From NCBI GenBank assembly GCA_964518725.1, contig CAZFKP010000028.1:1-24767 (forward strand): 24,767 nucleotides of DNA, in the 5' to 3' direction. Source of the stretch: JANRKF01 sp964518725. GTDB lineage: Bacteria > Pseudomonadota > Alphaproteobacteria > Rickettsiales > SXRF01. The notes under the pieces were generated by a model. The model worked only from the letters and a program-made list of their open reading frames with translations, made no database searches and was not told the origin of the DNA. Position 1 is the first letter of the stretch, and the number at the start of each line of letters is the position of its first letter. The position numbers were made by a program, and so were the translations under genes. Of the stretch, positions 1 to 8,173 are shown one piece after another.

Positions 1-2
1 CA

Positions 3-430
3 GCACCCGATCCCGGCTCCTCCGAACCTGCACCCGACCCAGCACCGGCTCCTGCGCCAGCACCTGCTCCAGCACCCGACCCAGCTCCGGATCCTGCTCC
101 TGCGCCAGACCCAGCACCTGCTCCTGCGCCAGCACCCGACCCAGCTCCTGCGCCTGCGCCAGACCCAGCACCCGATCCTGCTCCCGATCCTGCGCCAGAC
201 CCAGCACCTGATCCTGCGCCAGCACCTGCTCCAGCTCCTGATCCCGCACCAGACCCCGATCCTGCGCCTGACCCTGCACCCGACCCAGCTCCGGATCCTG
301 CGCCTGCTCCAGCCCCTGCGCCAGCACCCGACCCAGCTCCGGATCCTGCGCCTGACCCTGCACCCGATCCGGCACCCGATCCGGCACCCGATCCGGCACC
401 AGCGCCCGACCCTGCTCCGGATCCAGCGCC
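3..430 (+). repeat. Short in-frame repeats encoding AP/DP dipeptides
   Basis: The DNA is a degenerate 6-bp and 12-bp periodic repeat. A 12-bp unit (gcacccgatccg) occurs three times in direct tandem near 359-395, and a longer block reading gacccagctccggatcctg recurs near 78, 285 and 330. The period is a multiple of three, so copy number can change without breaking the frame. Confidence 0.75.
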
Positions 431-470
431 CGCACCATCACCGGGCGGTGGTGGTGGATCGCCCTGTTAG
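3..470 (+). CDS. Ala-Pro/Asp-Pro repeat protein, C-terminal fragment
   Basis: The frame beginning at base 3 is open from the left edge to a TAG at 468-470, so this is the 3' end of a gene that starts outside the window. The roughly 155 visible residues are almost wholly alternating proline with alanine or aspartate (APAPDPAPDP and similar), closing with a short Gly-rich tail that ends GGGGGSPC. Such Pro-alternating segments are extended, stiff spacers, known from bacterial surface and wall-spanning proteins; that role here is inference. No folded domain is visible, so the function is unknown. The same-strand neighbour is another repeat-rich, probably exported protein, which suggests a surface-protein locus. 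The frame is supported by the absence of stops and by the regular period of the repeat. Confidence 0.75.
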   Translation, partial: APDPGSSEPAPDPAPAPAPAPAPAPDPAPDPAPAPDPAPAPAPAPDPAPAPAPDPAPDPAPDPAPDPAPDPAPAPAPAPDPAPDPDPAPDPAPDPAPDPAPAPAPAPAPDPAPDPAPDPAPDPAPDPAPDPAPAPDPAPDPAPAPSPGGGGGSPC

Positions 471-623
471 CTATCGATTCGACACCTGCAGATACATTGT
501 TTTCCCTCCTATTTTTTCGGTTGTCATCAAGCTGAAACATTGTTGCGCTAGACTGAAAAACTGGTTAGTTTGCACGGGTCATGTGTCATACTAGCGGTGG
601 TAGTTCAATTGGGAGAGTTTGGC

Positions 624-3600
624 GTGGAAGCTACTAATGCTAGCTCACACAAGAAAGAGGCGCGAAATTATGGCGCGCGCTGGCCTTCTCTGCTGCTTGG
701 ATCATGTCTTTCATCCTTGCCGATTAAGTTTCTTGAAGCACCTGATGACCGGGCACATGATGGTATTTCTCCGGCAAATCAAAAGGAAATATTGCCTCCA
801 CAGCAGCTGGTATATCATCGTCTGGGCATGGATGAGATCGTCCGTCAATTTTTCTCATTCGATGGCCTGATTTCAGATGCACATGCACAGTCTTCTTCCG
901 AACCACCTATCGCCACACCCGAACCGACCTGTGCGCCGGGATATTTCGACTACCCGAACTGTTACCCATCCTCCAGCTCACCCGCCGTGANNNNNNNNNN
1001 NNNNNNNNNNNNNNNNNNNNNNNNNNNNNNNNNNNNNNNNNNNNNNNNNNNNNNNNNNNNNNNNNNNNNNNNNNNNNNNNNNNNNNNNNNAGTTTGGTAC
1101 ACCACCGAACTGCTACCCATCCTCCAGTTCTCCGGCCATAACGCCAGATCCGACTTGTGCACCGGGATATTTCGACTACCCGAACTGTTACCCATCCTCC
1201 AGCTCACCCGCCGTGACGCCTGATCCGACGTGTGCTGCCGACGAGTTTGGTACACCACCGAACTGCTACCCATCCTCCAGTTCTCCGGCCATAACGCCCG
1301 ATCCGACTTGTGCACCGGGATATTTCGACTACCCAAATTGCTATCCTTACTCCAGCCCGCCCCCGAGCGCTTGCCCACCCGGATATTACGGAACTTATCC
1401 CGATTGCTCGTATGATCCCAGCGCCTGCCCACCTGGCTACACCGGAACCTACCCCGATTGCTCTTATAGCCCAAGTGTCTGCCCACCCGGATATTATGGC
1501 ACCTACCCCGACTGCTCGTATGATCCCAGTGCCTGCCCACCTGGCTACACCGGAACCTACCCCGATTGCTCTTATAGCCCAAGTGTCTGCCCACCTGGCT
1601 ACACCGGAACCTACCCTGATTGCTCTTATGACCCCGCTTCAAGTTCCCCACCGAACGATTATCCGCCATCATCCAACGAGCCAACGGACTATCCGCCGTC
1701 ATCCGACAGGCCATACGGTAATAATGACGGCGGTGGTTACAATGACGGCGGCGGCTATAATGGTGGCGGTGGTTACAATGATGGCGGTGGCTACAATGAT
1801 GGCGGTGGCTACAATGATGGCGGTGGCTACAATGACGGTGGTGGCTACAATAATGGTGGCTATGGTGACGGCGGATACAATGGCGGCGGCTACGGTGACG
1901 GCTACACTGGCGGTGGCTACACTGGCGGTTATGGTGATGGTTACACAGGTGGTTACAGTGACGGCTATACGAGTGGTTACACCGGCGGCTACAGTGATGA
2001 TTACCCGGGCGGCTACTCCGACAATTATCCGGGGGATTATGGGCAATATGGCGAGTATGGCGGCTATGACACTTATGGCTCGTACGAAAACTACTCACCT
2101 TACGAGGGCTACGCTGGCTACTATGAGAACTATGCCGACTACGGAGAATATCTATACGAGCTTTATTATGAAGGAATATATTATCCCTATGAGGACGACT
2201 ACCCCTATAAATACAAAGAAGAATACTGTCCAAATGAATACGAAGATTACTACAAGCCGTATGATTATGAGTATGAGTATTATGAGGAACCAATCGACCT
2301 GTCCAAGCTGATCCGCGCGCCCGATGCGCCACTGGTTCCGGCTCTGCCGCCCGACACGCGTTACCGCGATATGTGTGTCGACACGGGACAGCTGAACCAG
2401 AACTTTTTTGATCCCAAAACCAGCCTGCTCAAATTCAAGGACGGAATATCGATCGAGCCGGAGGAGGTTTTTGATTACGCGACATATCAATATCCTGACG
2501 CCGATATTCAATTCTACTACGGTGAAGATGAGGGCGTGCCTGAAGCAATTTCGCCTTTCCACCAGGCATTTGTTGGTGATGTGGTGGGCGCCAAACCACC
2601 GCTTGGTGCCTGTATGCCGCTTAAGGATACCCCGATTGTGCCAACGCGCAGCGGCGGCAATTCAATGTTCGCTTATTACCTGAACCTTGATGCCAACCCT
2701 TCCAACATCGTCTACAATACCAACCGTTACCGCGACCTGACTGATTTTATCGGCACGGGCGGGGTGCTCGGTTGCCCCGAAATCCTCCTTGATCAGAATC
2801 TGCTCAACACTCCACGCAAGCGTTCGACGAGCGGCACATATGCACTCATGAACTTATTGCGCGCCGATTATTGCTATAATTATTATTTGCTCAACCACAG
2901 CAAACGCCCGTGGCATACGCTGGAGAAGGCCGGCCTCAGCACCGATGACCCGCTGACCGAATACGATGCCGACCGCGCCTTCCTCAATAGCTGCCAGCCC
3001 TTTATCAATGGTGCCGATGCAGCCGCCGTCCTTAAGACAGGCGGGCCGCCGTCCCATTACAATCAGTTCACCAACGAAAAAGCCTATGGTTACGCCCCGG
3101 TTCTGCGCTACTGGGATTTGCCGCACTGGGACGAAGCCGAATACATCATGGGCAACTACCTGCAAGGCAGCTGGAACTACAACCTGCCTTACTGGAAAGG
3201 CATTGATCGCGACCAGAACAACTACGTTAAGTACACCCCGCAATTCCAGGATGTTGGCCTTCCCTGCATCGAAGACAGATCCGTAATTCCAGAGCCGCTG
3301 CCCGAGCCGGGAATAGAGCCGGATCCTATCAGGGATATCGAATGCAACCCTAAATCCAGTGTAACAAATCCAAAAAAGAAAAAGAAGAAAAGCATCTGGG
3401 ATAATTTACACTTGCTAGATGGTGATTATGTTTATCAGTCCCCGCCAACGGTTGGTCCTTATTATTGTCCTAATATTGAAAAAATTAACGATACTTCCCA
3501 CCCCTTCACCCCGCGGCAGGATATTGTCAACCTGGATCGTAACTATTCCTGGCGCACGGGTCGCCTGGTCTGTGTCAAGTTTGACAAACAATCAGGCCAA

Positions 3601-5763
3601 TGCATCGATTACCGTTGGGGATATTTAGGCCGGAAGATTCCAAAACATGAAGCATGGACGAATGTTGGCAACGAAAAAGTCTGGCACGTCACCTGCGGCG
3701 TGACACCAGTGGATATCCTAAGTTTCCGCTCGGCAGCGTTTGAAAACTGTATGAGCCAGCGCATTAATTACAATTTTAGGACATGGTTAGCGGATAAAAG
3801 CGGGCCAGGCGGATTGCCGCCCGATCAAATTGCCGACACAGCGGATCCGGCAACCAAGCGCTGGTACAAATGTAAAACCCGCTATTGGGAAACGGATACG
3901 GTTTTCGATTGCCCAACAAAATACAGCGTCCAGCAATGTTGCCGCATTATCGTGAAAGACGTCGTGCCAACCAACTTCCTCAAGATACGCACCTGCGAGG
4001 GGTTACGCAAAAGAATCCGGACTGATGGGAAAATCCAGGAATTACTCGGTGGGAAGGTTGATTACTACGGCAATACCGATACGGAGACCAACACCTACCT
4101 CGATGATATCTTTGACCCCTATACAGATGATAATTTCAACCCGTACCGCACCGTCGATCCGGAAATGAACGGCGATCGTGGTATCCACATGAGGGCCGTT
4201 GCCATTCATAAGCGGATGTTGAAGCTGGGCTGCAATAATACCGAGCCAGCCGATTACCGTTTCATGCGCTACTTCAGCGACCACATGCCCTACATGCGCT
4301 GGTGGGATACCGGCGTATCTGCCGGCAATCCCTTCCATGGCGGCAGCTTCACCAACTCGCTGGGAACGTTCGATACGCTGATTGGTGTGGGGCGCGAAGA
4401 ACGCGATAAGCAGGATGCAAAGGCTGCTGCGCGGCAAGCAGATGATAATCAAGATCCCATCCGCACGAGTCGGTTACTGAAACCGAATGCAAGCGAAATG
4501 GGGCGTTTTGGCGGATGGACAGAACTGAAAGCCCACCAGATGCAGACCACCCGCCGCTACAACATGTCCTGCATCGGCCGTTATGAGAAGCTGTTTAAGC
4601 AAGGCGGTGCCGAAAATTACGCGCTATCGAAAGCTGGAGCCGGCTACACCAGCCGCGACGGCAGACAGTGGCCGTGGTCGATGGGATGGCGCGGCTATGC
4701 AACGGCAACCGGGGGGTCTTACCTGAATTACCAGACAGCGACGTCCAAACGCTTCCCGTTTGCATTCGACCGGCAGCCTGATTTCAATAAAGACCGTGTC
4801 AATGCCGGGGCGCTTGGTTCCGGGCTTGATAATGCCTTGCCGGGCGACATCCTGATGTATAACTCCGCCGGCGTAACCCACATTCTTTTTGTGACCGACA
4901 TCGGCTTTGCCGTTGATAAAAACCGCGACACGGCGGTGTTCGACTTCAACATCGCCAAGTTCCGCGAGGGTGGGGCGAATGGCACCATCATGATTCCGGA
5001 GCGCGTTTATACGATCGGCTGGGATCAGGGCAAATTCCCAACCTCCACCGGCGTGAGCGTATCCTGGGGCATGGGCGCGGAACGCACGATCTACAAATAT
5101 AAAGTGCCGGAATATTATCGCCGCGAGATTTGCTCGCGCACCATGAGTGCACTGACCGACGTGCCATATGACGATGGGAGCGGCAACACAACCATCATGA
5201 CGGAATGCCGCAATAGCTTTGGCTCGCTGCCGGGCGGCTATGATGCTTTCACCAGCAACGACTGCATCCAGAAAAACTGCCAACCCTCATGCGAAGATAC
5301 GGATTTGAGTGCCTGCGTGCTGCCTGCCGCTGGCAATTCTCTCGGATGGCACAATGTCCAGATTTACCGGCCAAGCATTGATGTTCGCCAGTGTAAAAAC
5401 TATACCAGTGTCATCGGACCGCAAGGAAGCAACTACGACCTTGATGCCACATACCAATGGGTCATGAGCATCACCGGCCAGAACAGCGTTTCCAACGAAG
5501 TTATTTACCAAGGGCTGACGCAAACGGTGAACAGCGACCTGTGGGGCTTCTGCGCCAATGGCGGCTACGATCCGCCACCGCATTACGCCGCTGAATATAA
5601 AGGCCCGCAAACCGGCGCGATTACCGATAATACGCTGTGCGGCCCGCAATGGGGTGAGTGCAGCGCCCAGTCGGCTATCACGCGCTTCTACCCGCGCGGC
5701 TGGAGGATCTATATCGATCCAGGTCAGCAGCCGCGTTTCCGGCGGATCACCAACACGAATTAG
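624..5763 (+). CDS. Giant Cys/Pro/Gly/Tyr-rich repeat protein of unknown function (interrupted by assembly gap)
   Basis: I do not recognise this family. The reading frame before the 100-N gap (codons from 624) and the one after it (codons from 1093) encode the same repeat, so they are one gene. The start chosen is GTG at 624, preceded by GGGAG at 611-615; a TTG at 570 is also possible. The N-terminal ~90 residues lack a clear signal peptide, although a DAHAQ segment just before the repeats resembles a signal-peptidase site. In order come 51-residue Cys/Ser/Pro repeats, five 18-residue CPPGY..TYPDC repeats (1366-1635), NDGGGY repeats (1723-1848), a very Tyr-rich acidic stretch to about 2290, then ~1,150 residues of Cys-rich, apparently globular sequence. 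Near 4840-4890 the sequence PGDILMY followed by THILFVTDIG recalls the His-containing core of NlpC/P60 or CHAP amidases; this is weak. Many paired cysteines suggest an exported, disulfide-bonded protein. Confidence 0.8.
915..1350 (+). repeat. 153-bp in-frame tandem repeat (51 codons) spanning the gap
   Basis: The block beginning agtttggtacaccaccgaac occurs at 1091 and again at 1244, exactly 153 bp apart, almost unchanged. Each unit encodes two half-repeats: TCAPGYFDYPNCYP and TCAADEFGTPPNCYP, each followed by a Ser/Pro linker with TPDPTC. The sequence left of the gap (to 990) ends in the same half-unit. Confidence 0.85.
991..1090. other. Assembly gap of 100 N inside a tandem repeat
   Basis: Exactly 100 N, the usual placeholder for a gap of unknown size. 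Matching the flanks to the intact repeat at 1213-1250 predicts a missing length of 27 bp plus a whole number of 153-bp units. Any of these values restores the reading frame that the placeholder breaks. Confidence 0.9.
1366..1635 (+). repeat. Five 54-bp tandem repeats (18-residue Cys repeat)
   Basis: Five direct units of 54 bp, each encoding (S/A)xCPPGY(Y/T)GTYPDCSY(D/S)P, alternating between a YY and a YT version. Each unit has two cysteines, which suggests one local disulfide per unit. The units are in frame with the host gene. Confidence 0.9.
1723..1848 (+). repeat. Seven 18-bp repeats encoding NDGGGY
   Basis: Seven in-frame 18-bp units encode N-D-G-G-G-Y with one N-G-G-G-G-Y variant; several units are identical at DNA level. 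They grade into looser GGY, GDGY and SDGY repeats up to about 2040. The composition is that of flexible Gly/Tyr-rich structural proteins. Confidence 0.9.
3372..3378 (+). other. A AAA AAG slippery heptamer in a poly-Lys stretch
   Basis: In the frame of the large gene the sequence reads cca aaa aag, which places A AAA AAG in the phase of the dnaX-type -1 frameshift site. It starts a run of six lysine codons between two parts of the protein. A -1 slip would reach TAA at 3402-3404. I see no obvious upstream Shine-Dalgarno stimulator. Confidence 0.3.
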
Positions 5764-5772
5764 CGCATTCCT

Positions 5773-6477
5773 TTATTGAAGGTGGCGCTCGGCCAGCGCG
5801 ATGGAAACCGGGTCGCCGACATGCAGCCACCGCCCATCATGCACGATGGCTTTGACACGCGAAAGGTTGCGGTCATATAGCAGATTCAGCGAGAAGGCTC
5901 CATGCGGGGCGCCTGTAAACAGGCGAGGATGCAGCATCTGGATGCCGGTAAAGACATACGGCGCGGAAGCGTTTGTGCCACGGCGAATCACCGAACCATC
6001 TGCAGCAATGTCAAAATCCCCTGCCCCATCATAGCCAATTGCGTCCGCCACCGGATGCAGGAGCAATAATGCATCCATCGCGTCCTCCTGCCATGCTGCC
6101 CGCAAATCTTCTAGTGCATGTTGTTTTCCATTCAGGCAGATTGTGTCGCTGTTAGCGGAGAAGAATGGCACATCGCCCAGAAGCGGCAGGGCTTTCAGAA
6201 TGCCGCCACCGGTTTCGAGCAGCGTTGCCTCGTGCGAAAACACGATGCGCGGATGCTGGCGCGACGCAAGGTGTGCTTCAAGCATCGGCGCAAGGTAATG
6301 GGTGTTGACCACCGCTTCACGAATACCTGCAAGAACCAGCCAATCGAGCACGTGGTCGATCAGCCGCTTGCTGCCCACCTGTACCATCGGTTTCGGCATA
6401 TGGTCAGTCAGCGGGCGCATGCGCTTGCCAAGTCCAGCCGCCAGCACAATGGCGTGCATATCGGCGAGTGGCGTCAT
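5773..6477 (-). CDS. murU: MurU-type nucleotidyltransferase (N-acetylmuramate-1-phosphate uridylyltransferase)
   Basis: This is a 234-residue cytoplasmic sugar-1-phosphate nucleotidyltransferase. The N-terminus carries the family signature AAGLGKRMRPLT (about residues 13-24) followed by PKPMVQV, and SANSDT (Asp at about 111) sits where the metal-binding Asp is expected. MurU makes UDP-MurNAc from MurNAc-1-phosphate and UTP in the peptidoglycan recycling route that bypasses de novo MurA/MurB synthesis. The direct partner kinase, amgK, lies just upstream with an ATGA overlap, which is the main reason for choosing MurU over a mannose- or glucose-1-phosphate nucleotidyltransferase. It is the last gene of the minus-strand cluster and converges on the giant repeat gene with only 9 bp between stop codons and no visible terminator. 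The start is the ATG in the ATGA overlap; an in-frame ATG six codons later is possible. Confidence 0.85.
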   Translation of the reverse strand: MTPLADMHAIVLAAGLGKRMRPLTDHMPKPMVQVGSKRLIDHVLDWLVLAGIREAVVNTHYLAPMLEAHLASRQHPRIVFSHEATLLETGGGILKALPLLGDVPFFSANSDTICLNGKQHALEDLRAAWQEDAMDALLLLHPVADAIGYDGAGDFDIAADGSVIRRGTNASAPYVFTGIQMLHPRLFTGAPHGAFSLNLLYDRNLSRVKAIVHDGRWLHVGDPVSIALAERHLQ

Positions 6478-7502
6478 GCGGCAAGCCCAAGCATGCGCGC
6501 ATCCTTGCGAATGGTGAGCACCCCGCGTGCGCCCTCTGGAACATGGCGATCAAGCCATGCTTTCAGCGATGCCAACTCGGGGTGCGTGATATCCTGCTCC
6601 AGATGGCGCCATACACGTGGCAGGTAATCAAGGTAGTGCGCCTTGCCATCCCGCGCCGCCAGCCGGGTGAAAATACCGATGATCTTGCTGTTGCGCTGGG
6701 CGGCCAACAATGCATAGGCCATCGAAAATTGCGTTGCACTGGCGCCAGTATGGCGCAGGTAATGGGCGACCATCCGCCGGGCGAGTTCCGGCGACACATC
6801 GCGCCGGGCATCTTCGAGAAGCGAGACAAGGTCATACGCCGCATCGCCCATCACCGCATCCTGGAAATCGAGCAACCCGACACGCTGCACTCCGCTGCGG
6901 GCAGGTAACCACATGGAATTGTCGGCATGGTAATCACGGTGGACGAACTGGTTGGTGGCGAGCGGTATTTCATTCAGCAGTGCACCCCAAAGGTTCATGT
7001 AGCCCGCCTGCGCATCGGCAAGGGCGGCACCGTCGAGTATCTGTGGCAGGAACCAGTTGGAAAACAACGTCGCTTCCCTAGTAAGCAGCGCCGCATCGTA
7101 TACAGGAAGCGCCGTGCCATCGACAGCGAAATCCCCGGTGTGCCATGCGGCCAACACCTCTACCGCTGCCTGATAGTAGATTTCCTCTTCACGCGCATCA
7201 ACCTTGAGCAGGCGTGAAAACGTGTCGTCGCCCAAATCTTCCAACAGCAAAAACCCCTGCGGTTTGTCCGCCGCCAGGATGCGCGGGACGCTGAACCCGG
7301 CATCGGCAAGCAGCCCGCACACATGGATAAACGGCGCAAGCGTTTCTTTATCCGGCGGCGCGTCCATCAGCATGAAAGACGCCTCGCCCTGCCGGATACG
7401 GATATAACGCCGGAACGACGCATCTCCGGCAAGGGGGAATTGTTCGCAGGCACCCAGCTCACGCTGAAGGAACGCCGTGATATGTTCGGGGCGGGTGGTC
7501 AT
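6474..7502 (-). CDS. amgK: AmgK-type anomeric MurNAc/GlcNAc kinase
   Basis: This 342-residue protein has an aminoglycoside-phosphotransferase/choline-kinase fold. Visible hallmarks are the catalytic loop HRDYHADN (residues 188-195) and the Mg-binding LLDFQD (210-215). The FLLLEDLGDDTF segment is typical of AmgK and related sugar kinases. AmgK phosphorylates MurNAc or GlcNAc at the anomeric carbon, supplying the substrate of MurU. The gene overlaps tsaE upstream and murU downstream by 4 bp each (ATGA), so the three are probably translated together. The length fits the family. Without murU next to it the call would be only an APH-family phosphotransferase, so the specific substrate is an inference from context. 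Confidence 0.85.
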   Translation of the reverse strand: MTTRPEHITAFLQRELGACEQFPLAGDASFRRYIRIRQGEASFMLMDAPPDKETLAPFIHVCGLLADAGFSVPRILAADKPQGFLLLEDLGDDTFSRLLKVDAREEEIYYQAAVEVLAAWHTGDFAVDGTALPVYDAALLTREATLFSNWFLPQILDGAALADAQAGYMNLWGALLNEIPLATNQFVHRDYHADNSMWLPARSGVQRVGLLDFQDAVMGDAAYDLVSLLEDARRDVSPELARRMVAHYLRHTGASATQFSMAYALLAAQRNSKIIGIFTRLAARDGKAHYLDYLPRVWRHLEQDITHPELASLKAWLDRHVPEGARGVLTIRKDARMLGLAA

Positions 7503-7972
7503 AGGATAAGCTCCGCGATGGCCTGTTTCCAGCGCTCTGAGTGTGTATGCAGTGTCATGGTGCGTCCATGCTGCGGTTGGTCGTCGAGATGGATATTCAA
7601 ACGATCATCCGGCAGGAAATGCTCGGCAATATGCGGCCATTCCACCAACATGACGTATTGCTCAAACGCGTCCTCCAGCCCAAGCTCTGCAAGCTCGGCC
7701 ACGTGCTTCACCCGGTATAAATCGGCATGGACAATCTGCCACGACCATTTTGTCTCGTAGCGCTGCACCAGCGTGAAAGTCGGGCTGGTAACCGGTTCAG
7801 GCGCTTTCAGCAACGGGTGGATGAAGGCCTGGGCGAAGCTGGTTTTGCCGGTGCCGACTTCGCCGGATAGCGCAATCACATCACCCGGACGGGCAGAGGC
7901 GGCCAATGCTGCGGCAATCCCCACCGTGTCGTCGAGCCGCTGGAGCATAAACTGGCGGGTGATAGCGCCCAT
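7499..7972 (-). CDS. tsaE: TsaE, ATPase for tRNA t6A biosynthesis
   Basis: This 157-residue P-loop protein has the Walker A motif GEVGTGKT (residues 37-44), then SPTFTLVQRYE, HADLYRV and LVEWP, all characteristic of TsaE (YjeE). TsaE is the ATPase partner of TsaB and TsaD in making N6-threonylcarbamoyladenosine at tRNA position 37. The chosen start is ATG at 7972, whose A is shared with the TGA of iscX (TGATG); a TTG one codon upstream is less likely. The 3' end overlaps amgK by 4 bp. A tsaE-amgK-murU order is familiar from alphaproteobacterial genomes and supports all three calls. Confidence 0.93.
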   Translation of the reverse strand: MGAITRQFMLQRLDDTVGIAAALAASARPGDVIALSGEVGTGKTSFAQAFIHPLLKAPEPVTSPTFTLVQRYETKWSWQIVHADLYRVKHVAELAELGLEDAFEQYVMLVEWPHIAEHFLPDDRLNIHLDDQPQHGRTMTLHTHSERWKQAIAELIL

Positions 7973-8166
7973 CAATCGCGCTCGTCAAGCCATGCCATCT
8001 GGATGGCTTCGAGGATTTTTTCGTTGCATCCGGCAGGGGTGTCGTTGAATTCCGGCAAGTCGATTACCCACTGCCGCAAATCCGTGAAACGCAGGTTCAC
8101 ATTATCGGCATCGGGGTGGAGTTCTTCCAGTCGAATGGCAATTTCTCGTATATCTGTCCAGCGCAT
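7972..8166 (-). CDS. iscX: IscX (YfhJ) Fe-S assembly accessory protein
   Basis: The 64-residue product begins MRWTDIREIAIRL and contains LRFTDLRQWVIDL and NEKILEAIQMAWLDE, matching the IscX pattern almost end to end. IscX is a small acidic protein that binds the cysteine desulfurase IscS and iron and modulates Fe-S cluster assembly. The start is the ATG at 8166: AGGA lies just upstream and overlaps the stop codon of the preceding TPR gene, and a longer frame upstream has no resemblance to IscX. The stop overlaps the tsaE start. The position is unusual: in well-studied bacteria iscX closes the isc operon, whereas here no isc gene is nearby. Confidence 0.9.
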   Translation of the reverse strand: MRWTDIREIAIRLEELHPDADNVNLRFTDLRQWVIDLPEFNDTPAGCNEKILEAIQMAWLDERD

Positions 8167-8173
8167 AAGGTTC

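Noticed and set aside
570..623. TTG at 570 as the start of the giant gene
   Set aside because: No ribosome-binding site precedes it, while GTG at 624 has GGGAG at a proper distance. It cannot be fully excluded.
990..1213. Frameshift or pseudogene in the giant gene
   Set aside because: The frame change coincides with a 100-N placeholder and disappears when the repeat-predicted 27 + 153n bp is inserted.
1366..1848. CRISPR-like array of direct repeats
   Set aside because: The units are contiguous, without unique spacers, and code for a regular peptide repeat in the frame of a long gene.
1310..2311. A 333-codon plus-strand frame rich in Thr/Ala/Met
   Set aside because: It is a shifted reading of the in-frame tandem repeats; the repeat periods keep any frame open. 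No ribosome-binding site or plausible domain.
962..2332. A 456-codon His/Arg/Ser-rich minus-strand frame
   Set aside because: It lies exactly opposite the repeats of the giant gene, crosses the N gap, and its composition is the mirror of Tyr/Gly/Pro codons.
5764..5800. Short inverted repeat near the convergent ends of the giant gene and murU as a bidirectional terminator
   Set aside because: The stem is only about 5 bp, lies inside the murU coding end, and has no T-run on either strand.
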